DNA of 64,000 nucleotides from Candidatus Viridilinea mediisalina. GTDB taxonomy: Bacteria > Chloroflexota > Chloroflexia > Chloroflexales > Chloroflexaceae. This document shows, in pieces, positions 51,595-61,284 of the stretch. The position numbers and the translations under genes are program-made. The DNA lies in contig NZ_NQWI01000004.1 in assembly GCF_002532535.1 (NCBI RefSeq), positions 35,628-99,627 on the forward strand. Direction: 5' to 3'. How positions within the stretch are numbered: position 1 is the stretch's first letter; each line of letters starts with the position of its first letter. The notes under the pieces are model-generated. The model did no database searches. It worked only from the letters and a program-made list of their open reading frames with translations, and was not told where the DNA came from.

Positions 51595-52110
51595 TCACGA
51601 GGCCCGTAGTACGCGCACCGGCACACCGCCCGCAAAGGCCCCTGGGGGCACGTCACGATTAACGAGGCTCATGGCCGAAACGGTGGCGCCTGCGCCGATA
51701 ATGACGCCCGGCAGGATCGTGCAGTTGGCGCCAATCGTCACATCTCGCTCGATCACCACAGGCCCGCGACGCCACTCGTGGCGGGTAAACTCGTGGCAGA
51801 GGATCGTAGACTGGTAGCCAATCACACAATTCTCGCCCAGCGTAACATCTTGGGGGAAAAAGATGTCAATCATGACCATCAAGCCCACCGAGACATAGGC
51901 TCCTACCTGCATCCCAAGGCGTCGGTAGAGCATGTTCTTTAGGGGCAGAACAGGCGTGTAGCGTGCCAACTGGATCAGGGCTGCATTGCGGGCCACCCGG
52001 GCATAGCCCCCGGTCACTTGGGGATAGTACCAGAGCGCGTTCTGCTTACCGGGCGAGGGGTAGCTCTGCAGACGGGCATGGCGTCCATGCCTTGGTTGTT
52101 CGACACTCAT
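51595..52110 (-). CDS. Hexapeptide-repeat acyltransferase
   Basis: A 171-residue left-handed beta-helix protein of the LbetaH/CAT-XAT superfamily. The hexad pattern is seen in VTLGENCVIGYQSTILCHEF and VVIERDVTIGANCTILPGVI, ending with GAGATVSAMSLVNRDVPPGA and the typical FAGGVPVRVLR tail. Such enzymes move acetyl groups to sugars or antibiotics. The stop of the upstream cyclase gene overlaps its start by four bases. Confidence 0.86.
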   Translation of the reverse strand: MSVEQPRHGRHARLQSYPSPGKQNALWYYPQVTGGYARVARNAALIQLARYTPVLPLKNMLYRRLGMQVGAYVSVGLMVMIDIFFPQDVTLGENCVIGYQSTILCHEFTRHEWRRGPVVIERDVTIGANCTILPGVIIGAGATVSAMSLVNRDVPPGAFAGGVPVRVLRAS

Positions 52111-53027
52111 GGGGAGACTTCATTGGCACGCATAATCCGATTCCGCCCGGCACGCTTGGCGCAATAGAGCGCCTCATCAGCCTCGGCAAAGAGCGTATCA
52201 ACACTCACATCCTTACGCTCCCCGGTGCATGTTACCCCTCCACTCACCGTGAGCCTGACCGCCAGATCAGGGTTGAGCGCCAGCGCCTCAGCAGCAATAC
52301 TCTCACGCACCCGTTCAGCAATGATATAGGCTTGTTCCACATTGGCTTCGGGCAGCACAATCAGAAACTCTTCGCCGCCCCAGCGCCCCACCCAATCATA
52401 GGGCCGCACCGCTGCGGTAATTCGCATCCCAACATGGCGCAGTGCTACATCGCCAGCCATATGGCCATAACGGTCGTTGATGGGCTTAAAATCATCAATG
52501 TCGAGCAGGGCCAAGCTCAGATTTTGCCCGGTACGCTGCATGCGGGCCAATTCCGACTCAGCATACTCGGTGATGGTCGGGCGGTTGAAGAGATCCGTCA
52601 GACGATCATGGCTCGCTTGGTAGGCCAAACGCGCATTCGCTTCACGCAGGCGCGTCTCAAGCTGAATGATACGCGATGCCACTACAAGGCGTGCCCGCAA
52701 CTCGCGCAGATCTACCGGCTTGGTTAGAAAATCATCAGCCCCCGACTCAAGGCCGTCCACCCGATCATCCTGAGCCTGACGACTCGTGAGCAGAATGGTG
52801 TAGACATAGCCTGAAAAGGTGGTCTTGCGTACCTGACGAATCAAACTTGGCCCATCCAAGCCGGGCATAACCCAATCTACAATCAAGATGGGAAAATACT
52901 CAACCTGAAGTCGCTCCCACGCTGCTAGGCCGTCGCTCACAATCACCGGATCAAAGCCTGCAACCTGGAGCGTGCGACTAAGCAGATGCTGGGTAACACT
53001 ATCATCGTCGGCGAGGAGAATGCGCAT
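52107..53027 (-). CDS. REC-GGDEF diguanylate cyclase
   Basis: A 306-residue response regulator that makes c-di-GMP when phosphorylated. The receiver (1-120) has LADDDSVTQHLL, the phospho-Asp in LIVDWVMPGLDG and Lys in LTKPVDL. The GGDEF domain (about 140-300) has a perfect GGEEF in RWGGEEFLIVLPE and RPYD five residues before it, an RxxD inhibitory site, so it should be an active, product-inhibited cyclase. A TGGTACAAT promoter lies 44 bases upstream. Confidence 0.95.
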   Translation of the reverse strand: MRILLADDDSVTQHLLSRTLQVAGFDPVIVSDGLAAWERLQVEYFPILIVDWVMPGLDGPSLIRQVRKTTFSGYVYTILLTSRQAQDDRVDGLESGADDFLTKPVDLRELRARLVVASRIIQLETRLREANARLAYQASHDRLTDLFNRPTITEYAESELARMQRTGQNLSLALLDIDDFKPINDRYGHMAGDVALRHVGMRITAAVRPYDWVGRWGGEEFLIVLPEANVEQAYIIAERVRESIAAEALALNPDLAVRLTVSGGVTCTGERKDVSVDTLFAEADEALYCAKRAGRNRIMRANEVSP

Positions 53028-53070
53028 GGTACGAAAGACTTTCGATGCCTACCGGGGCTTGCGTTGTCTT

Positions 53071-53079
53071 ATTGTACCA
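53071..53079 (-). promoter_or_regulatory. Extended -10 promoter of the diguanylate cyclase
   Basis: TGGTACAAT on the minus strand, 44 bases before the ATG, the same box as before the restriction island at 14155. Confidence 0.5.
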
Positions 53080-53111
53080 TTATTGCGTGTATAGGCGCAG
53101 CATGCAAGTAG

Positions 53112-53158
53112 GCGTAAGGGTGCGCGAGGGAACCAAGTTCCCTCGCGCACCCTTACGC
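53112..53158. repeat. AACC-centred hairpin, copy 3 (perfect 22-bp stem)
   Basis: GCGTAAGGGTGCGCGAGGGA with AAC, a three-base loop, and the exact complement. It includes the stop codon of the ABC-F gene (53153-53155) and may end its transcript, though no T-run follows. Confidence 0.85.
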
Positions 53159-55087
53159 TGCCAACTGTTCCCACTGTTCATACTTAGCCGCCAGCAGATC
53201 TTCCAACTCGGCATACTGGGTGCCAAGTGCTGTAATCTGCTTGATGTCCTGAGCCGCACTAGCGGCTTCCAGTTCAGCCTTGAGTTGGCCAAGCTCCTGT
53301 TCTAAGAGGGCAACTTCAGACTCGAGTGCAGCGATGCGCTTTTTGCGCTGGCGTTCTTCCGCCGAGATTTGGCTGCTGGTGTTTGGTGATCCTACACTAC
53401 TTGCTTCAGCCTGTTTACTCCGCTGCTGCTCGTGTGCGCTGGACTGACTGGCCGGTTGGGCTTCACGGGCGGCCATAAAGGCGCTGTAGCCCCCTAGATA
53501 GCTCCGCATGCGCCCCTCTTCAATCAGCCAAATGCGGTCGGCTACGGCATCAATGAAGTAGCGATCATGCGAAACAAAGAGGATCGAGCCAGGGTAGTCG
53601 CGCAGCACCCCTTCGAGCGCCTCACGCGCCCCAATATCGAGGTGGTTGGTTGGTTCGTCTAGGATCAGCAGGTTGCCCGGCAGCACCATCAGTTGGGCCA
53701 ACGCCACCCGCGAACGTTCACCACCACTCAGATCGGCAATGCGCTTAAAGACATCATCGCCACTGAAGAGGAAGCGCCCTAGCATGGTGCGCGCTGCGGC
53801 CTCACCCAAGTTGGGGCCAACACGCAACAACTCCTCAAGTACCGTTGCCTCCCAATTGAGCAGATCATGGCCTTGAGCATAGTAGCCAATCTGTACCTGA
53901 TGGCCCAAGCGCGGCTGGCCCTGCAAGGGCTTCAGTTGGTCAATCAGGGTGCGCAGCAGGGTTGTTTTGCCACAGCCATTCGGCCCAAGGAGCGCCACTC
54001 GTTCGCCCCGAGTCAACTCAAGGCCATCGGCGCGCAAAAGCACGCGGGGCTCAGACTCGTGCCGACGGTCGCCCGGATAGCCAATCACCAAGCCGTCAAG
54101 CGCCAAGACCAGATCGCCACTCCGCAGCTTGGCATCAAGGAAGAGCTTCAGCTTGGCCTGCTCACGGGGCCGATCAAGCCCATGGTCGCGCTTGAGCCGT
54201 TCGAGCCGCTTTTCGCGCCCCTTGGCTTCACGCGCCCGCTGGCCGGCCTTGTAGCGCCGAATGAATTCTTCCGTCTTGGCAATAAACTCCTGCTGGGCCT
54301 GAAACTCCTTCATGCGCCGTTCGAGCCGTTCGGCCTTCAGTTCGAGGTACTTCTGGTAGGGCGCAGGATAGTCCTCCAAGGTTCCAAAGGCCAACTCCAG
54401 CGTACGCTTCGTCACCCGGTCGAGGAAGTAGCGGTCGTGGGAGATCACCACCAAGGTACCGTCCCAATTACGCAAAAAGAGTTCCAGCCACTCGAGGGCC
54501 TGCATATCCAGGTGATTGGTAGGCTCATCGAGCAGCAACAGATCGGGATCGGCAAGGAGCGTGGCCGCAAGGGCCGCACGCGTCTTCTGGCCCCCCGAAA
54601 ACTGATTGAGCCGCTGGTGATAGTGCGCCTCGTGAAAGCCCAAGCCTTGCAGCGTCCGTTTGATGCGCTGCTCAACCTCATAGCCCCCGCCATGTTCAAA
54701 GCGGGCAGTTAGTTCGCCGTAGCGCTCCATGTGCGCGGCCCAATCGGGCCCATTGGTATCGGCAATCAGCGGCTCTAGCGCCTCAATCTCGCGCTGCAAC
54801 AGCGCCAGATTGCTCAACGCGGCTTCCATCTCCTGCCAGAGCGTCTGCTCACCAGTGAAGCGTACCTCTTGGGCCAGATAGGCCACCCGCGTACCGCGTG
54901 CCGAAGCCACTTGACCCGTGTCTGGCGTCTCAAGGCCCGCCAAGATTTTCAGCAGGGTACTCTTGCCAGCGCCATTGACGCCAACCAGCGCGATCTTATC
55001 ACCACGCGCAATCTGGAAATTGATCGCTTGAAAAATCAGCTCGGCACCATAGTATTTGGCCAAGCCGCCAACACTTACGAGGGTCAT
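53153..55087 (-). CDS. ABC-F family ATPase
   Basis: A 644-residue protein with two ABC domains and no membrane part: Walker A motifs GVNGAGKSTL and GPNGCGKTTL, signatures FSGGQKTR and LSGGERSR, both Walker B LLLLDEPTNHLD and LILDEPTNHLD. The linker between them is charged, and a C-terminal coiled coil (about 575-640: RIAALESEVALLEQELGQLK) resembles Uup-type members. ABC-F proteins act on the ribosome E-site or, for Uup, on DNA repair intermediates. No antibiotic is suggested by neighbours. Confidence 0.94.
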   Translation of the reverse strand: MTLVSVGGLAKYYGAELIFQAINFQIARGDKIALVGVNGAGKSTLLKILAGLETPDTGQVASARGTRVAYLAQEVRFTGEQTLWQEMEAALSNLALLQREIEALEPLIADTNGPDWAAHMERYGELTARFEHGGGYEVEQRIKRTLQGLGFHEAHYHQRLNQFSGGQKTRAALAATLLADPDLLLLDEPTNHLDMQALEWLELFLRNWDGTLVVISHDRYFLDRVTKRTLELAFGTLEDYPAPYQKYLELKAERLERRMKEFQAQQEFIAKTEEFIRRYKAGQRAREAKGREKRLERLKRDHGLDRPREQAKLKLFLDAKLRSGDLVLALDGLVIGYPGDRRHESEPRVLLRADGLELTRGERVALLGPNGCGKTTLLRTLIDQLKPLQGQPRLGHQVQIGYYAQGHDLLNWEATVLEELLRVGPNLGEAAARTMLGRFLFSGDDVFKRIADLSGGERSRVALAQLMVLPGNLLILDEPTNHLDIGAREALEGVLRDYPGSILFVSHDRYFIDAVADRIWLIEEGRMRSYLGGYSAFMAAREAQPASQSSAHEQQRSKQAEASSVGSPNTSSQISAEERQRKKRIAALESEVALLEQELGQLKAELEAASAAQDIKQITALGTQYAELEDLLAAKYEQWEQLAA

Positions 55088-55125
55088 GACATCATTTCGT
55101 TACATAGAGTTTTTGCAGAGATGCA

Positions 55126-55244
55126 GAGGATTGAACCACAGAGACACAGAGAACACAGAGAAATTTGTGGCGAAGCAACCATCTGTTGGCATTACCTCAA
55201 CTCCAACACCTCTGTGCCCTCGGTGCCTCTGTGGTTCAATCCTC
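55126..55244. repeat. CACAGAG inverted repeat
   Basis: AGGATTGAACCACAGAGACA on the left and GCCTCTGTGGTTCAATCCT on the right are nearly perfect complements about 60 bases apart. It fills most of the gap between rpmG and the ABC-F gene. Confidence 0.75.
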
Positions 55245-55309
55245 GGTACCTCTCCTCGTTGGCGTTTTGAAGCCCTTAAAAAACTCTATAACTGAGCAAG
55301 CCACCCCAC

Positions 55310-55474
55310 CTACTTGGTCTCACGATAGACCACATGGCGTCGTACCAACGGATCATACTTACGCAACTCAATGCGGCTCGGATCGTTACGCCGATTCTTC
55401 ATCGTCGTGTAGCTATGGCCACTCTCCGTGCTCTTGAGCTTAATCACAATCCGATTACCCTTTTTGGAAGCCAT
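55310..55474 (-). CDS. rpmG: 50S ribosomal protein L33
   Basis: A 54-residue protein beginning [20 protein letters not shown], with [20 protein letters not shown] and ending YRETK. This is the zinc-less form of L33 (no CxxC pairs). GGGAGGAT precedes the ATG at 55474. The usual neighbours secE and nusG are not here, so the gene is a detached copy. It has its own extended -10 box (55530-55538). Confidence 0.95.
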   Translation of the reverse strand: MASKKGNRIVIKLKSTESGHSYTTMKNRRNDPSRIELRKYDPLVRRHVVYRETK

Positions 55475-55527
55475 CGCTCTTCATCCTCCCTGGCGCAACA
55501 AAACGCGCCCTGACGGCGCACTGTCGC

Positions 55528-57537
55528 TTATTCTAGCACGACATAGCTAGAGGTGCAAGCATCAACAAAGCGGATGGACTCCAGTACCACACGGCCACCG
55601 TCGCCAATGCCCACGGGGTCGAGGCGCAAGCCAGTGACCAGCCCTTCCCAACCGGGGGCACCCTGCAACACTAGGCAGTAGGTCTGCAACTCTGGGCCTG
55701 GGTGCAAATCCCAGCGGAGCGAACGCTCCTCTGCGGTTTGGCCGGTCTGATCAAGGAAGAAGAGTTGGGCATCACGGGCCGCAGTGGTCGCGGCGAAACG
55801 CAGTTCCAAGGCAGCAAACTCGCTAGTTTGCACGTGCATCGGCGGGCTCAGCCAATAGGGGTCAAGCTCAGGCGTGATGGCCCAGCCCGCCTCGCTGAGG
55901 CCATGATCCTGGCCATTGTGCAAGCGCCAGCCCCAACGCAGTTGGCGGAAATCCCAGCCCGGCCCAGTGGCCAATTGCTGTACCGCAGGTAACTGGAAAT
56001 AGACCTGCTGTTCTATACCGAGATCGAGTGGTTGCAATGCTTGCACATAGGGCTCATAACAACGCTCAACCATGTCAGGGGTCAAACCAAGGCGTTGGGC
56101 CGGGGTTGGCGGATCGCCAGGGGCTGCGGGGGGGGGACGCAGCGCATCAGCAGCCACGATCACGGCATAGCCACTCACCAACGCCAGCTCGATCCGCTCC
56201 TGGATGGCGGCACAGGCACGCGGCCAATCGCTACCCACGAGGGCCACGGCCTGATTGAGCGAAATCACCTGTTCCCGCTGCTCATAGAAAGGCAGGTAGA
56301 GTTCAAGCAGATCGTCGGGCAGCACCAAGAGATCGCCTGGCTCACTAGCAGCAGCGAGCGCAGCGGCAACCACACGCTGCAGATCGCGTTCAGCATCACC
56401 GCGTGTCCGAATGGTCGTCAGGTTAGCCCCGAGCATCCACAGGCCGCAGAGCAGCACCAAGAGTGGCAGCCAGCGCGTAGCCTGCGGCACAGCCTGTGGT
56501 GGCGCAGGGGCAAAGAGTGCGGTCAAGAGCAACAGGTAGAACGGCGGCAAACTGGCAATCCAGAACTCAATATTATCCGGCTCCCACCAGATAAAGAAGG
56601 CTGCATAGATCGCCAGCCAACTCAGAGTCAGAGGCAGCACCCCACGCGGGGCGTACTGCAAACTGCGCCAGCGCAGCAGGAGACTTACGAGGAGCAGCAG
56701 ACCAACCAACGCGCCGCCTGGATGGGCAAAGGTATCAGCCAAACCCTGGCCAAGCAGGGGCAAACGTTCAAAACCAAGTGGCCCGCCCCAAAAGCCAGTG
56801 GTAGCATAGCCCGCCGCCCAGCCATAGAAGGACGCCCAGTCACGCAAGCCACTCAGCCCCAGCCCAATCCCCACGTAGGCACCCGCCACAATCAGGGCCA
56901 ACGGAGCGCCATAGGCCAGCAATAGGCGCACGGCTGAACGGCTGATCAGGGGCTGGCCTGCGGCTTGGAGGCCCAGCAGCAGAGCCACGAGGGCCGGTAG
57001 GCTCAAGAGTACATTGGACTGATGGAAGAGTACCGCCAGCCCTTGGGTAAGGCCCAGGGCCAGAGCCAACCCAAGGTGGGGCCGTTGCGCCAATTGGAGC
57101 ATCAGGCCCAGGGCAAGAATAAGGAAAATTGCCGCAATGGTATAGACCTCAACCTCAATCGCATAGTACCAATAGGCATAACTGGCCCCCAGCAGCAAGC
57201 CAGCCAAAGCTGCCGCCCGGGTACGTTGAGGCAGGGTATGGGCCACGAGACGCACAAAGAGCGCACAACCCAACGCCCCAGCGAGCGCATTCATCACCTG
57301 AAGCGGGCGTTCGGCACCATGCGCCCAACCAAAAGCCGTTGCAAGCCCATGCACCAACGCCCCCAACGGCCCATAGGCTAAATGGTGGGGATGAAAGAGT
57401 TCACGCCATGGTTTGCGCTCCACATCCAAAATGTAGGAGAGCGCATCATAGGTATGAACATCCGTGAGGGTCAGCAGGTAGAGCAGCGCCCAAACCAAGA
57501 ACGAACCAAAGCCCAGCCAAAGAGAACGTTGTCGCAT
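55528..57537 (-). CDS. Polytopic membrane glycosyltransferase-like protein (GT39/83-like)
   Basis: A 669-residue protein. The start at 57537 avoids overlap with the DUF192 gene. The N-terminal 430 residues hold about eleven membrane helices; the first outer loop has DVHTYDALSYILDVE with acidic residues as in lipid-linked-sugar transferases of the ArnT/PMT type. The C-terminal third (about 430-669) is soluble and outside, ending in a carbohydrate-binding-like beta domain (SEFAALELRFAATTAARDAQLFFLD). Substrate unknown. Its last codons contain the rpmG promoter. Confidence 0.72.
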   Translation of the reverse strand: MRQRSLWLGFGSFLVWALLYLLTLTDVHTYDALSYILDVERKPWRELFHPHHLAYGPLGALVHGLATAFGWAHGAERPLQVMNALAGALGCALFVRLVAHTLPQRTRAAALAGLLLGASYAYWYYAIEVEVYTIAAIFLILALGLMLQLAQRPHLGLALALGLTQGLAVLFHQSNVLLSLPALVALLLGLQAAGQPLISRSAVRLLLAYGAPLALIVAGAYVGIGLGLSGLRDWASFYGWAAGYATTGFWGGPLGFERLPLLGQGLADTFAHPGGALVGLLLLVSLLLRWRSLQYAPRGVLPLTLSWLAIYAAFFIWWEPDNIEFWIASLPPFYLLLLTALFAPAPPQAVPQATRWLPLLVLLCGLWMLGANLTTIRTRGDAERDLQRVVAAALAAASEPGDLLVLPDDLLELYLPFYEQREQVISLNQAVALVGSDWPRACAAIQERIELALVSGYAVIVAADALRPPPAAPGDPPTPAQRLGLTPDMVERCYEPYVQALQPLDLGIEQQVYFQLPAVQQLATGPGWDFRQLRWGWRLHNGQDHGLSEAGWAITPELDPYWLSPPMHVQTSEFAALELRFAATTAARDAQLFFLDQTGQTAEERSLRWDLHPGPELQTYCLVLQGAPGWEGLVTGLRLDPVGIGDGGRVVLESIRFVDACTSSYVVLE
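55530..55538 (-). promoter_or_regulatory. Extended -10 promoter of rpmG
   Basis: TGCTAGAAT on the minus strand, inside the end of the upstream gene, 55 bases before the rpmG start. Confidence 0.4.
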
Positions 57538-57562
57538 TATCCAACTACAATCTGAAATGGCA

Positions 57563-57916
57563 TCATACCTGCTCCAGGGCCAACTGATCGCCCAACTCAG
57601 TTGCGCTAGCCTCAATAGTGCCTGCGGGCAACTCAACCACATAGCGAGCGCCCCAAGCGCCAGCGAAGGGGCGATTGGGGGGCATTGCCACGGTAAGACC
57701 AACGACACGATGATGGCGATCAACAAAGACCACATCAATCGGAAAGCGCATAAAGAAGCTATGCACGCTGGAGCATGGATCAATCAGCAGCCCCTCGCCG
57801 GGAGCCAAACCGGGGTGGCCCATCAGGCCGCGGCCACGCGCCACAAAGCTTCGTGCTTCGGCACACGCCTCAGCGAGATTAGTACCACGGGTTTGATTCA
57901 CAACACGGAGAGGCAT
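57563..57916 (-). CDS. DUF192 protein
   Basis: A 117-residue small beta protein. Diagnostic are ARGRGLMGHPGLAPGEGLLI, VHSFFMRFPIDVVFVD and VELPAGTIEA, the family core. DUF192 proteins are usually secreted or follow pilus or secretion genes; this copy has no signal peptide. It starts 2 bases upstream of the tadC stop codon region, so it belongs to the tad transcript. Function unknown. Confidence 0.85.
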   Translation of the reverse strand: MPLRVVNQTRGTNLAEACAEARSFVARGRGLMGHPGLAPGEGLLIDPCSSVHSFFMRFPIDVVFVDRHHRVVGLTVAMPPNRPFAGAWGARYVVELPAGTIEASATELGDQLALEQV

Positions 57917-57918
57917 GC

Positions 57919-58836
57919 TTAGCCACCAAACGCATCCATCAAGCGGGGAACAGCGGGGCCAAGAATAACGACAAAGAGAGCGGGGAAGATCAAGAAGACC
58001 ATGGGGAAGAGCATCTTCACTGGAGCCTGCTGGGCCTGCTCTTCAGCCCGTTGGCGACGACGCACGCGCATCTGGTCGGATTGGAGCCGCAGAATCTTGG
58101 ACATCGAGACCCCGAGCTGATCAGCCTGAATAATTGCGGCGGTAAAGGTCTGCACATCTTCCACGCCGGTGCGCTGCGCCAAATCTTTGAGCGCCTCACG
58201 GCGGGTACGACCAAGCCGAATATCGGCAAGCACACGCTTAAACTCACGGCTCAACTCATCGTCCCACTTCTGGGTCACCCGTTGGAGCGCCAAGTCAAAC
58301 GCGAGGCCAGCCTCAACACTAATACAGAGCAGGTCAAGGGCATCGGGTAGCGCCTTCTGGATAGAGTGCTGACGCGCCTTCATTTTACGCCCCAGCCACG
58401 TGACTGGCAGCATATAGCCCAGGGTAAAGCCAACCCCACTATAGAGCAGAGCTTGGTTCAACTCCATGGTACGAAAGGTCAAGGCTGCAACAATCGAACC
58501 AAGGAGTAATGAAAGAACCACGCGCAGACCAACAAACATTGCTGGGGTAATATTGCCAGGATTACCCGCCATTTGCAGGTTCGTCTTGAGCCGTTCCGCG
58601 CTCTGCTTTGGCCCACGCTTACCCAACGCCGTAAGCGCATTCTGGGCCATAGGTATCAGCACACGCTGATAGAAGGGCTGCTGAAGTTCCAGTTCCTCAA
58701 GGGTCATAGCCCGTTCTGTGAACTGGGTCAGCCGCTCACCAATATTATCAGGCTGGCGCGCCCGCACCAAGCCAAAGATGAGCAAACCAATACCAGCCAA
58801 AACAATGACACCAAAGAGGATAACCATTGGATCCAT
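57919..58836 (-). CDS. tadC: Tad pilus assembly platform protein TadC
   Basis: A 305-residue type II secretion F-domain protein of the inner membrane. ATG at 58836 is just after the tadB stop. Helices at about 4-22, 100-140 and 280-305. The T2SSF core is DALDLLCISVEAGLAFDLAL and LADIRLGRTRREALKDLAQR, with TFTAAIIQADQLGVSMSKIL. TadC pairs with TadB as the platform on which the TadA motor works. Confidence 0.92.
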   Translation of the reverse strand: MDPMVILFGVIVLAGIGLLIFGLVRARQPDNIGERLTQFTERAMTLEELELQQPFYQRVLIPMAQNALTALGKRGPKQSAERLKTNLQMAGNPGNITPAMFVGLRVVLSLLLGSIVAALTFRTMELNQALLYSGVGFTLGYMLPVTWLGRKMKARQHSIQKALPDALDLLCISVEAGLAFDLALQRVTQKWDDELSREFKRVLADIRLGRTRREALKDLAQRTGVEDVQTFTAAIIQADQLGVSMSKILRLQSDQMRVRRRQRAEEQAQQAPVKMLFPMVFLIFPALFVVILGPAVPRLMDAFGG

Positions 58837-58838
58837 GG

Positions 58839-59834
58839 CTACACCTCGATATCCATAATCTTCATAATCGTCACAAAGCCGATGCCAATCATCACCAAAG
58901 AGACAACCGGCAAACAGCACCAGTGTTCCGGCGGCATCCCAAAGCTAAAGATGGGGGCCATATAATCGGGGTTGACCACTGAGATAAAGATCGCCAGGCC
59001 AATCGGCAGGCCAGTAATCACCCAAGCCGAAATCCGGCCTTGAGCGGTAAGGGTCTGGATTTCCCCCTTGATACGCACACGTTCACGGATAGTATGACCA
59101 ATCGTATCAAGGATTTGGGCCAAATTACCACCCACCTCCATCTGAATATTGACGGCAGTAATGAGCAGATCAAGGTCTTCGGAAGGTACCCGGCGTTGCA
59201 AATTGGCCAACGCCTCTTCGGTACTCCGGCCCAAACCAACCTCTTGCACCACGCGGCGGAACTCAACATTCACAGGATAGGGTGCCTCTTTGGAGACCAT
59301 ATCAAGTGTCTGTAGGAAGCTATAGCCACCCCGCAGTGCATTAGCCATCATCGTAATCGTATCGCCCAACTGGTTATTAAAGGCGGTCAAGCGCTTCTTG
59401 GCTTGAAAGTTCACGTACATGTTGGGGAAGAAAGAGAAGACAAGCGCACCAACAATCGCGCCAGCGATCATCGCGGTGCCACTGGCCCGTCCGATGTAGA
59501 GCCCTACAGCGACACCAATACCGGCAGCGGCCAATTTTGTCAAATAGAACTCAGCGACGGTCAGTTTCACATCAGCCCGCGCCAAATCGCGGGCGGTATT
59601 ACTGCCCTGCTTGCTCTGGGAAACGACCTTATCAATTTGTTCAAGGGCTTGGCGTGGATCCATCCCTTGTTGGGCTTCAGCACCACCACCCGCGAATTCA
59701 CTCAACCGCTCTGCGACATCTCTATCACCCGAGTTACGCATGACCACAACCACTGCAACAATCAGCAGCAGCAAGAGCAGACCAAAGCCCCCCAAGATAA
59801 AGGGCATCAACTCGGGTGTAAGCAGTTGATCCAT
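58839..59834 (-). CDS. tadB: Tad pilus assembly platform protein TadB
   Basis: A 331-residue platform protein. One N-terminal helix (about 10-32), a soluble linker, two helices (about 108-145), the F domain (MMANALRGGYSFLQTLDMVS; EVGLGRSTEEALANLQRRVP; IQMEVGGNLAQILDTIG) and two final helices. Start codon is 8 bases from the tadA stop. Confidence 0.93.
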   Translation of the reverse strand: MDQLLTPELMPFILGGFGLLLLLLIVAVVVVMRNSGDRDVAERLSEFAGGGAEAQQGMDPRQALEQIDKVVSQSKQGSNTARDLARADVKLTVAEFYLTKLAAAGIGVAVGLYIGRASGTAMIAGAIVGALVFSFFPNMYVNFQAKKRLTAFNNQLGDTITMMANALRGGYSFLQTLDMVSKEAPYPVNVEFRRVVQEVGLGRSTEEALANLQRRVPSEDLDLLITAVNIQMEVGGNLAQILDTIGHTIRERVRIKGEIQTLTAQGRISAWVITGLPIGLAIFISVVNPDYMAPIFSFGMPPEHWCCLPVVSLVMIGIGFVTIMKIMDIEV

Positions 59835-59842
59835 AGCATCCC

Positions 59843-61258
59843 TTAGAAACTAAAACGATCACTACTACCGAAGGTATGCGGTGGTAGGTAGATATTCATC
59901 GACTCAAACTTCTCAATAAACTTGGGCCGCACCCCAGTGGGGCGCAAGGTACCAACAATCTTACCGCGCTCATCAATGCCCGTCTGCTCAAAGACAAAGA
60001 TGTCCTGCATCACCACCACATCACCCTCCATACCCGAGACTTCGGTGACATTGGTGACTTTACGTGAGCCATCTTTGAGGCGCGACTGCTGCACGAGCAG
60101 TTGCACCGCCGAGACAATCTGCTCACGAATAGCGCGGGCGGGCAGATCCATACCGGCCATGAGGCACATGGTCTCGATACGGCCAATCGAGTCGCGGGGG
60201 GTATTGGCGTGGATCGTCGTCATCGAGCCATCGTGGCCCGTATTCATCGCCTGAAGCATATCGAGCGTCTCGCCACCACGACACTCACCGACAATAATCC
60301 GTTCAGGGCGCATACGCAGACAGTTGATTACCAGATCGCGGATGGAAACCTCACCACGGCCCTCAACGTTCGGCGGGCGCGATTCAAGGCTCACCACGTG
60401 ATCCTGGCGCAATTGCAACTCAGCAGCATTCTCAACGGTAATAATGCGCTCATCTTCGGGAATGAACGAAGAGAGCACATTGAGCAGCGTCGTCTTACCG
60501 GAACCAGTCCCACCCGCCACAACAATATTGGTACGGGCCATCACACAGGCTGAAAGGAACTCGGCCATTTCTTGGCTCATCGAACCAAAGCGCACGAGAT
60601 CACTCACTTCCAGCTTATCCTTACGGAACTTACGAATAGTCACCGTAGGGCCATTGAGCGCCAGCGGGCGAATAATCGCATTGACACGTGAGCCATCGGG
60701 CAGACGGGCGTCCACCATTGGCGAAGATTCATCAATACGACGACCGAGCGGAGCCACAATGCGGTCAATGATCCGCAACACATGATCATCACCATCAAAG
60801 GTAATCTCACTGCGAATGAGCTTACCCGACTCCTCAATGTAGATCTGCTTAGGCCCATTGATCATGATCTCACTGACACTCTCTTGTTGCAAGAGTGGCT
60901 CAATCGGCCCCAAGCCAATAATATCGGCCTCAATGCCTTCAAAGAGGCGCTGACGCTCTGAGCGTGTCAAGACGATGCTTTCACCATCCAAGATCGAGTG
61001 AAAGATTTCCTCAACCTGCTTGCGAACTTTTGCCTTATTACTCAGATCAAGCTTAGGATCGAGTTCATTAATCAAGCGATTCTGCACCCGCAGCTTAATC
61101 TCATTAAAATTATCGTCCATGCTAGGCATATTGGGACGCAGCGCTTGGCCCGCAGGACGGGAGGGTGGTGCGGGGGCACCGGACCGCTGCTGGGCAGGGG
61201 GCGCAGTTGGTTTCGCATCAGCGGGGGGGGTACCCCCAATGCGCTTAAGGAGTGACAT
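59843..61258 (-). CDS. tadA: Tad pilus motor ATPase TadA/CpaF
   Basis: Secretion ATPase of 471 residues from the ATG at 61258. A variable Pro-rich N-terminus is followed by the N1 domain and the RecA-like core with Walker [13 protein letters not shown] (about 250), Asp box [22 protein letters not shown] (Walker B), and the His box MTTIHAN. It powers pilus assembly on TadB/TadC. Confidence 0.95.
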   Translation of the reverse strand: MSLLKRIGGTPPADAKPTAPPAQQRSGAPAPPSRPAGQALRPNMPSMDDNFNEIKLRVQNRLINELDPKLDLSNKAKVRKQVEEIFHSILDGESIVLTRSERQRLFEGIEADIIGLGPIEPLLQQESVSEIMINGPKQIYIEESGKLIRSEITFDGDDHVLRIIDRIVAPLGRRIDESSPMVDARLPDGSRVNAIIRPLALNGPTVTIRKFRKDKLEVSDLVRFGSMSQEMAEFLSACVMARTNIVVAGGTGSGKTTLLNVLSSFIPEDERIITVENAAELQLRQDHVVSLESRPPNVEGRGEVSIRDLVINCLRMRPERIIVGECRGGETLDMLQAMNTGHDGSMTTIHANTPRDSIGRIETMCLMAGMDLPARAIREQIVSAVQLLVQQSRLKDGSRKVTNVTEVSGMEGDVVVMQDIFVFEQTGIDERGKIVGTLRPTGVRPKFIEKFESMNIYLPPHTFGSSDRFSF

Positions 61259-61284
61259 CTCTAAGAGCCTCCCTTCCAAACAGA

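Noticed and set aside
57538..57783. Longer N-terminus for the membrane glycosyltransferase-like protein
   Set aside because: It would overlap the DUF192 gene by more than 200 bases on the same strand; the ATG at 57537 starts directly before the first helix.
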